From Vulgatibacter incomptus_A (GTDB lineage: Bacteria; Myxococcota; Myxococcia; Myxococcales; Vulgatibacteraceae), in contig JBEBXK010000002.1 of NCBI GenBank assembly GCA_040391605.1, positions 124,001 through 188,000 of the forward strand: a stretch of 64,000 bases of DNA. The letters are read 5' to 3'. The number at the start of each line of letters is the position of its first letter. The first letter of the stretch is position 1. Positions 58,625 through 64,000 of the stretch are shown here, piece after piece. The notes under the pieces are model-generated. The model searched no databases, was not told the origin of the DNA, and saw only the letters and a program-made list of their open reading frames with translations. Both the position numbers and the translations under genes were made by a program.

Positions 58625-58722
58625 AGAGCGCGTGAGAAAACCGCCCTCGTCCAAGGGGGCAGTTTTTTCACGCGCGCTCTGCGCTACGGATCTTTCCTTG
58701 CGCTCGCTCGCCTCCGGCTCGC
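58625..58722 (-). repeat. Dispersed hairpin element, copy A3, downstream of the DNA methyltransferase gene
   Basis: Reading leftward from 4 bases after the methyltransferase stop codon, the element has GCGAGCCGGAGGCGAGCGAG, then GATCCGTAGCGC, then a long hairpin at 58632-58671. The arms GTGAAAAAACTGCCCCC and GAGGGCGGTTTTCTCAC pair over about 17 bases with G-U pairs. Oligo-T tracts flank the GC stem on both strands, so it can terminate in either direction. Copy A1 has the same design with different stem bases that still pair. Confidence 0.75.
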
Positions 58723-58726
58723 GGGC

Positions 58727-59596
58727 TCAGGCGGCGCCGATGGCGCGACGGGGCTGGGACTCCTCCTCGAGGGCGGCGAGGATCCGCCGACGGGAGAAGT
58801 CCGCGTACTCCTTCTCCCGCTCGAAGCCGAGGTATCTGCGGTCGAGGGAGACGGCGGCCACGCCGGTGGTCCCCGAGCCGCTGAAGGGATCGAGGACCAC
58901 GTCGCCTGGGCGGCTGGAGCTGCGGATCACACGCTCGAGGAGGGAGAGGGGCTTCTGGGTGGGGTGGGCGCCGTGGGCCTTCTCCGACTTGCCGGGCACC
59001 GGAAGGGTCCACATCACCTGAGGTCCGCCGGCCTCCGGCACCTGCCAGACATCGCGCATCTGCTTGTCGCCGTTCTCGGCCTTCATGTCGCGGTAGTTGA
59101 AGGTGTGGAGGAGCGGCTTGCTCCGCTTGGGGGCCGCCCAGATCACCAGCTCCGTGGAGTGGGTGAAGGTCCGGCAGGCGAGGTTCGGCGCAGCGTTCGG
59201 CTTGAACCAGGTCACGGTGTTGAGGAGGTGGTAGCCCAGCTCCTGCAGCGCGAAGCCGATGGAGAAGATCACGTGTTGGGTTCCGGAGACCCAGAGGGTG
59301 CCGGAGGGCTTGAGCACCCGCTGCGCCGCGGCGAGCCAGGCCTTCTGGAAGGCGTGATCGGCGTCGAGCCCCTGAGACGCATCCCACGCCCCCTTATCGA
59401 CGCTCGCCCGCTTCCCCCCCTTGCAGGTGAAGCCACCGTTGGAGAGGTGGTAGGGCGGGTCGGCGAAGATCAGGTCGATGCAGGCATCGGGGAGATCCTC
59501 GAGGAGCTTCAGACTGTCGCCTTGCACCACGCGGAAGCTGCGGTCGAGGCCGGCCTTCTTCGGGTAGAGGGCGATGGGATCGAGCGTTGTGCGCAT
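58727..59596 (-). CDS. Orphan site-specific DNA methyltransferase (N6-adenine/N4-cytosine, beta class)
   Basis: The product is 289 residues. Catalytic motif IV is DPPY at 46-49 in FADPPYHLSNGGFTCKGG, and motif I (SAM binding) comes late, LDPFSGSGTTGVAA near residue 235, so the order is the beta class. The segment after DPPY resembles DpnA-like GATC adenine methyltransferases, which is my recollection rather than a search. HPTQKPLSLLERVIR is conserved in the group. No restriction endonuclease gene is adjacent, so it is probably a regulatory or protective methyltransferase. Confidence 0.9.
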   Translation of the reverse strand: MRTTLDPIALYPKKAGLDRSFRVVQGDSLKLLEDLPDACIDLIFADPPYHLSNGGFTCKGGKRASVDKGAWDASQGLDADHAFQKAWLAAAQRVLKPSGTLWVSGTQHVIFSIGFALQELGYHLLNTVTWFKPNAAPNLACRTFTHSTELVIWAAPKRSKPLLHTFNYRDMKAENGDKQMRDVWQVPEAGGPQVMWTLPVPGKSEKAHGAHPTQKPLSLLERVIRSSSRPGDVVLDPFSGSGTTGVAAVSLDRRYLGFEREKEYADFSRRRILAALEEESQPRRAIGAA

Positions 59597-59878
59597 GCCC
59601 GGAGTGTCGGTGTGTGGATCGAAGGGTGCAAGGGGTGAAGCTGCGGCCGGAGCTTCGGTCCTGTGGGAAACTCACCATCCAGCCGCATGGGGAGGCCGGC
59701 AGAGCGGGCTGCACATGGCCTGAGCGAGGTGGACGACCGTCCGTATGAGGCCGCGCCCTCGTGGAGCGTGGCCCTCCCCGTCGCTGACCGCGGATGAGTC
59801 GCGCCCCCGGAGGCCGAGGGCAGGGGCTCGATCCCGGTTTCGTTTGCCCGGCTCTTTCCGTTCTGAGATGACGCTTGC

Positions 59879-61267
59879 ATGAACCAGCGCTCTCCCAAGC
59901 CCGTCGGCACCCTGGTCCAGCTCTTCCGCCCCTTCGCCTCCTTCGTCCGCGTGGAGAGCCTCGGCGGCAGGCTCCTGATCCTCGCCTCGATCGCCGCGAT
60001 GGTGTGGGCGAACTCAGGGGCCAGTGAGAGCTACGTGGCGCTGTGGGAGATCCCCGCCTTCGTCGGCTTCGCCCATTGGTCGATCCAGGAGCATCTCCTC
60101 TTCTGGGTCAACGACCTGCTGATGGTCTTCTTCTTCCTGCTGGTCGCCATGGAGATCAAGCGGGAGCTGGTGATGGGAGAGCTGAACTCCCCCCGCAAGG
60201 CGCTGCTCCCGCTGGTGGCGGCGGGCGGCGGGATGTTGGTGCCCGCCGCCATCTACGTCGCCGTGGCCCATGGAGGCGAGGCCGCCCACGGCTGGGGCAT
60301 CCCCATGGCCACCGACATCGCCTTCGCCTTGGGGGTGTTGCGGATCCTGGGCAGCCGGATCCCGAAGGGCCTCTTCGCCTTCCTGGCGGCGCTCGCGATC
60401 ATCGACGACCTCGGCGCCATCGTGGTCATCGCGATCTTCTACTCCAGCGCGATCTCCTGGGGCGCGCTGGGGATCGCGGGGCTGATCACGCTGCTGCTCA
60501 TCGGGATGAATCGGGTCCACATCGATCGCCCGGGCCTCTACCTGGTGGTGGGAGCGCCGCTCTGGGCGGTGATCCTGCAGAGCGGCATCCACGCGACGAT
60601 CGCCGGCGTGATCGTCGGCCTCTGCATGCCCGCCAGGGGGAAGGCCCAGACCCAGGCGCTGGTCGCGGACGCCACCGGCCTGGCGGCGGTGGCGGAGGAT
60701 CCCGAGTCGAGCGCCGTGGACGTCGACGGAGCCGTGGCTGCGCTCCACTCCACGGCGATGAAGCTCGAGTCGCCGCTGGCCGCGCTCGAGCGCACCATCA
60801 ACCCCTACGTGAACTTCCTGATCGTGCCGCTCTTCGCCTTCGCCAACGCAGGCGTCGTGCTGATCGGCGCGTCGCCCTCGCTCCTCCTCGAGCCTGGCGC
60901 CCTCGGCGTGATCCTGGGCCTGGTGATCGGCAAGCCGCTGGGCATCGTGGGCGCGACCCTGCTGGCGATGAAGACTCGGCTGGCCCATCTGCCCGCTGGC
61001 GTCACCGGCCGTCACCTGCTGGGGGCCGGCATGCTCGGCGGCATCGGCTTCACCATGTCGCTCTTCGTTGCGGGGCTGGCCTTCGAGCCCTACTCGCTCC
61101 TTCACATAGAGTCAAAGGTCGGGATCCTGACCGGCTCGATCATCTCGGCCATCGCGGGCCTGCTCATGCTGAGAGGAGCCCCCGTGACCGCGGCCCTCGA
61201 TCCGGACGCCCAGCTCCCGAACGAAGGGGGCGCGGCCGCCTCGGCGGGCCGAGAATCCTCAGCCTAG
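59879..61267 (+). CDS. nhaA: Na+/H+ antiporter NhaA
   Basis: The product is 462 residues with about 12 membrane helices. Signature segments are NDLLMVFFFLLVAMEIKRELVMGEL, ATDIAFALGVL and IIDDLGAIVVIAIFYS, the last with the ion-binding Asp pair of NhaA. The conserved Lys of the assembly helix is in LVIGKPLGI. It exchanges two protons for one sodium ion and controls pH and sodium tolerance. It is preceded by a 282-base gap in which I see no clear regulatory site. The NhaR regulator is not nearby. Confidence 0.95.
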   Translation: MNQRSPKPVGTLVQLFRPFASFVRVESLGGRLLILASIAAMVWANSGASESYVALWEIPAFVGFAHWSIQEHLLFWVNDLLMVFFFLLVAMEIKRELVMGELNSPRKALLPLVAAGGGMLVPAAIYVAVAHGGEAAHGWGIPMATDIAFALGVLRILGSRIPKGLFAFLAALAIIDDLGAIVVIAIFYSSAISWGALGIAGLITLLLIGMNRVHIDRPGLYLVVGAPLWAVILQSGIHATIAGVIVGLCMPARGKAQTQALVADATGLAAVAEDPESSAVDVDGAVAALHSTAMKLESPLAALERTINPYVNFLIVPLFAFANAGVVLIGASPSLLLEPGALGVILGLVIGKPLGIVGATLLAMKTRLAHLPAGVTGRHLLGAGMLGGIGFTMSLFVAGLAFEPYSLLHIESKVGILTGSIISAIAGLLMLRGAPVTAALDPDAQLPNEGGAAASAGRESSA

Positions 61268-61356
61268 GGCGGAGCCGAGGCGCAGGTGCGGATGGCGCTC
61301 TGATCCTGCCAGCCAGCGGCCCGTGAACGCTGGGAGAGCCCAGGGCCTTTGCGGGT

Positions 61357-62643
61357 TTAGCCGAGGGCGGGGAGACCGGCGAGCTCGCGGGCCTCGTCGA
61401 TCCGCGGGGGATCCACGTAGATCCGATCGATCCGCACCTGCTGCTCGTAGCGACGGAAGAGCGGGGTGTACTCCTCCAGCGGCACGTGGCGGCGCTGATC
61501 GCTGACGTGGACCCAGATCGTCGACCCTGCCTGCTGGCTGCCGAAGTATTTGGAGACCAGCCCCAGCGACTCGGTGGCGAAGTGCTCCAGCCCCGCCGAC
61601 TGCAGCCGGCCGACCACCTCGATCAGGTTGTATCCTGTGTCATATGGATTGACTTCCAGCAGCAGGCGGAAGGGCCGCCGCCTGGCGATCCGCTGGGCCC
61701 AGCGGTTGCGCGATCCGCGGAGGACGGTCTGGAGCTGGACGTCGTCGCAGCCCAGGTAGGCCGCTGGGTCCGAGGGGATCTCGAATTCGCCTGGCGACTC
61801 CCGATAGTAGAGCCGCAGCATGCGATCGAAGCAGATCGGTGTTCGGTGGTAATACACTGAGAGGAACATGTGGTAGCGGGAGAGGAGGAAGTCCTCGAAG
61901 GCGAAGATCGCCCGGCTGCCGATGGCCAGCTCGGCGATCCCGTCGTGGAGGTAGACGTCCAGGTTCCCGATCAGCCAGTCGATGTCGTACTTGCCGTAGT
62001 TCACGCCGGTGAAGAAGGAGTCGCGGAGGAGGTAGTCCATCCGATCCGCGTCCAGCTCGCTGGAGACCACCTGCCGGAGCAGGGGCGCGAGATCGATTCC
62101 TCCCACCAGGAAGTGCGGGCCCCCCGGCGCGGCCACGCCGGCGATCAGGGCCGCGATGGCCTCGGGGGGCAGGTCGAGGGGGCCATAGGCCTGGCGAAGG
62201 ATGGGGGTGAGCTCCGAGTCCAGCACGAGCTTGAGGGTGTAATCCTCGTGGTTGGCCTGGGCGCTGGCTGCGCCGGTCCGCAGCCAGGGTGGGAGCCCCA
62301 GGCGGGAGCGGGGCGGCATGATCGACTCGGAGGAGTGGGAGAAGGGGGCGTGGCCGAGATCGTGGAGGAGCACCGCCAGCCGCAAAGCGGCCTCGAGGCG
62401 GGCCCGCTCGGTGGCGCCGAGATTGGGGATCCGCCGGCGGATCACGTCGAAGATCCGCCCCGCGAGGTGGCAGGCGCCCAGGGCGTGGACGTAGCGGGTG
62501 TGGGTGGCGCCGGGAAAGGCCAGGTCGGCGAAGCCCGTCTGCCGGATGGATCGCAGGCGCTGGAAGAAGGGCGAGTCCACTACCTTCAGCTCGCGGGCGC
62601 TCAAGGGGATCGAGCCGTGGATGGGATCGCGGATGCGGGTCAC
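61357..62643 (-). CDS. HD-domain phosphohydrolase (dGTPase/SAMHD1-like)
   Basis: The product is 428 residues from GTG 62643, giving the usual start VTRIRDPIHGSI; a GTG at 62742 would add 33 residues. The HD metal site is THTRYVHALGACHLAG, then LAVLLHDLGHAPFSHSSE, and the distal Asp is in SSELDADRMDYLLRDS. Proteins with this layout hydrolyse dNTPs or related nucleotides. The C-terminal half is of the uncharacterised COG1078 type. It is divergent from the Nudix-MBL gene. Confidence 0.9.
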   Translation of the reverse strand: MTRIRDPIHGSIPLSARELKVVDSPFFQRLRSIRQTGFADLAFPGATHTRYVHALGACHLAGRIFDVIRRRIPNLGATERARLEAALRLAVLLHDLGHAPFSHSSESIMPPRSRLGLPPWLRTGAASAQANHEDYTLKLVLDSELTPILRQAYGPLDLPPEAIAALIAGVAAPGGPHFLVGGIDLAPLLRQVVSSELDADRMDYLLRDSFFTGVNYGKYDIDWLIGNLDVYLHDGIAELAIGSRAIFAFEDFLLSRYHMFLSVYYHRTPICFDRMLRLYYRESPGEFEIPSDPAAYLGCDDVQLQTVLRGSRNRWAQRIARRRPFRLLLEVNPYDTGYNLIEVVGRLQSAGLEHFATESLGLVSKYFGSQQAGSTIWVHVSDQRRHVPLEEYTPLFRRYEQQVRIDRIYVDPPRIDEARELAGLPALG

Positions 62644-62761
62644 GTCCGAAGCAGACTGGCAGGCGGCCCCGTGGGGTTCAACTCTTTCACCCGATTTTCG
62701 ATCGGAGGAAGATCTCCGGGAGGTGGAATTGGACGTCGACACCCTTTACGCTGCGCCCGCC

Positions 62762-64000
62762 ATGAGTGAACTCCTCGCCGACATCGACTTCCAGCCGCCC
62801 CCCGCCAAGATGCGGGACGCCTCCGCCGTGATCCTCGTCCGCGGCGGCGAGACCCCGGAGCGCGAGGTCTTCTGGGTGCGAAGGGGGGAGCGGGTGAGCT
62901 TCTCCGGTGGCTACTACGCCTTCCCTGGCGGCAAGGTGGATCGCGCCGACGCCGAGGTGCCGATCCTGTCGTGTCCGCCCGGGGAGGAGCGCTATCGTGT
63001 GGCGGCGATCCGCGAGGCCTTCGAGGAGAGCGGGATCCTCCTGGCCCGCGGCGCGGCGCGCCTCGACGCCGCCGAGCTGCGGGCGCTGCGCGAGGAGCTG
63101 CTCGCCGGTGGATCATTCGCCGGGATCCTCGAGAGAGAGGGGCTGCAGCTCGACGCCAGGGCGCTGGTCGAGGCGGGGCGCTGGCTGACCCCGGACTTCT
63201 CGCCGATCCGCTTCGACGCGCGCTTCTACCTCGCGATCGCGCCGGAGGAGCAGGAGGCCGTGGTGATCCCCGGCGAGCTCTCCGACGGCGGCTGGATCCG
63301 CCCGCGAGACGCCCTGGCCCGCTGGGAGGCGGGGACAGCCCTCCTGCACCCGCCGAACCACCACGCCCTCGCCACCCTCGCGGGCTTCGGGCCGGAGGCG
63401 GCCGTACCGCGGCTGCGACAGCCCCCCTTCGTCTGCAAGAGCCATGTGGTGCGCCGGATCGAGTTCCAGCGCGGCGTCCTCACCTACCCGCTGCGCACGC
63501 CCACCCTGCCGCCGGCACAGCACACCAACTGCTACGTGGTCGGCACCGGCGAGCTGGCCGTGATCGACCCCGGTTCGCCTTTCCCCGACGAGCAGGCGTG
63601 GTTCCATGAGCAGCTCGCGGAGCTACTGGAGGAGGGACGCAGCTTGAAGTGCATCCTCCTCACACATCATCATGGCGACCACGTCGGGGGGGCCTTGGAC
63701 CTCTCCCGGCGGACGGGGGCGCCGATCTGGACCAGCGCCGCGACGGCGAGGCGCCTCGGCTTTGGCGAGGGGCGGCTCGAGGACGGTCAGCTCCTCAGCC
63801 TCCGTGGCCCGATGACGATGAGGCTGCGCTGCCTCCTCACCGAGGGCCACGCCGAGGGGCACCTCGCCTTCGTCGACGAGGGGAGCGGCGCGGTCTTCGC
63901 CGGCGACATGGTGGCCCAGGGGTCCACCATCGTCCTGGATCCGCCCGAGGGCGATCTGGGCGTCTACCTGGAGTCCCTCCGCCGGGTGCGCGAGCTCCCC
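62762..64000 (+). CDS. Nudix - metallo-beta-lactamase fusion protein (cut by window edge)
   Basis: The frame runs from ATG 62762 for 413 codons and is open at the right edge. Residues 20-170 form a Nudix domain with a split box: YYAFPGGKVD, then after an insertion REAFEESGILL, as in NUDT19-like CoA/fatty-acyl-CoA Nudix enzymes. Residues from about 225 form a metallo-beta-lactamase domain with the metal motif HHHGDH (302-307), a later His in EGHAEGHLAF and Asp in GDMV, similar to LACTB2/glyoxalase-like hydrolases. The joined activities suggest processing of a nucleotide-linked thioester or RNA-type substrate. This is an inference. Confidence 0.88.
   Translation, partial: MSELLADIDFQPPPAKMRDASAVILVRGGETPEREVFWVRRGERVSFSGGYYAFPGGKVDRADAEVPILSCPPGEERYRVAAIREAFEESGILLARGAARLDAAELRALREELLAGGSFAGILEREGLQLDARALVEAGRWLTPDFSPIRFDARFYLAIAPEEQEAVVIPGELSDGGWIRPRDALARWEAGTALLHPPNHHALATLAGFGPEAAVPRLRQPPFVCKSHVVRRIEFQRGVLTYPLRTPTLPPAQHTNCYVVGTGELAVIDPGSPFPDEQAWFHEQLAELLEEGRSLKCILLTHHHGDHVGGALDLSRRTGAPIWTSAATARRLGFGEGRLEDGQLLSLRGPMTMRLRCLLTEGHAEGHLAFVDEGSGAVFAGDMVAQGSTIVLDPPEGDLGVYLESLRRVRELP

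Overview
The window is about 67-70% GC and densely packed, with long spurious open frames opposite many genes. Cysteine-rich and Gly/Ser-linker lipoproteins, a Hanks-type kinase, an Aquifex-type aconitase, a GTTCAG-type SOS box at uvrA and the MoxR/DUF58/transglutaminase set all suggest a free-living aerobic member of the Myxococcota. That placement is an inference from gene content. I see no rRNA, tRNA, CRISPR array, prophage or transposase gene.

Layout. 1-9.1 kb: envelope and stress genes (HtrA-type protease, TlpA-like thioredoxin, response regulator, a 693-residue Cys-rich lipoprotein, a coiled-coil lipoprotein), then an AMMECR1 protein coupled to a SMUG1-type uracil-DNA glycosylase, and an endonuclease/phosphatase-fold enzyme. 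9.4-20 kb: SWIM-SNF2 helicase, Nudix enzyme, acetyl-CoA synthetase, RNase HII, aconitase and a TonB-like protein. 20-31 kb: a carbon-catabolism block on the plus strand (thiolase, aldehyde dehydrogenase, two enoyl-CoA hydratases, acyl-CoA thioesterase, 3-hydroxyacyl-CoA dehydrogenase), interrupted by a kinase, a BNR-repeat protein and a zinc alcohol dehydrogenase. 31-42 kb: SprT-like protein, malic enzyme with a PTA-like domain, methyltransferase, NodB deacetylase, DUF2267 protein, uvrA and an Mpo1-like membrane protein. 42.6-50 kb: a large lipoprotein with ASH-like repeats and a VWA-like domain, MoxR, and a single-chain DUF58-transglutaminase. 50-64 kb: ABC-F ATPase, plsX with an overlapping HAD-like gene, two Gly-rich lipoproteins, queG, PduO-type adenosyltransferase, orphan DNA methyltransferase, nhaA, an HD phosphohydrolase and a Nudix-metallo-beta-lactamase fusion that runs off the right edge.

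How the genes fit together. Acs, thiolase, hydratases, dehydrogenase and thioesterase interconvert acyl-CoA and acetyl-CoA. Aconitase and malic enzyme link that pool to the TCA cycle. UvrA, SMUG1, RNase HII and possibly the SprT-like protein form a scattered DNA-repair complement.

The most unusual signal is a dispersed family of short (about 40-130 base) non-coding elements. They share the core AGCCGRAGGCGRGCGA and carry hairpins. Most copies lie just after a stop codon, but one 128-base copy lies in frame inside a protein gene and another lies in the open 5' extension of a second gene. I know of no name for this family.
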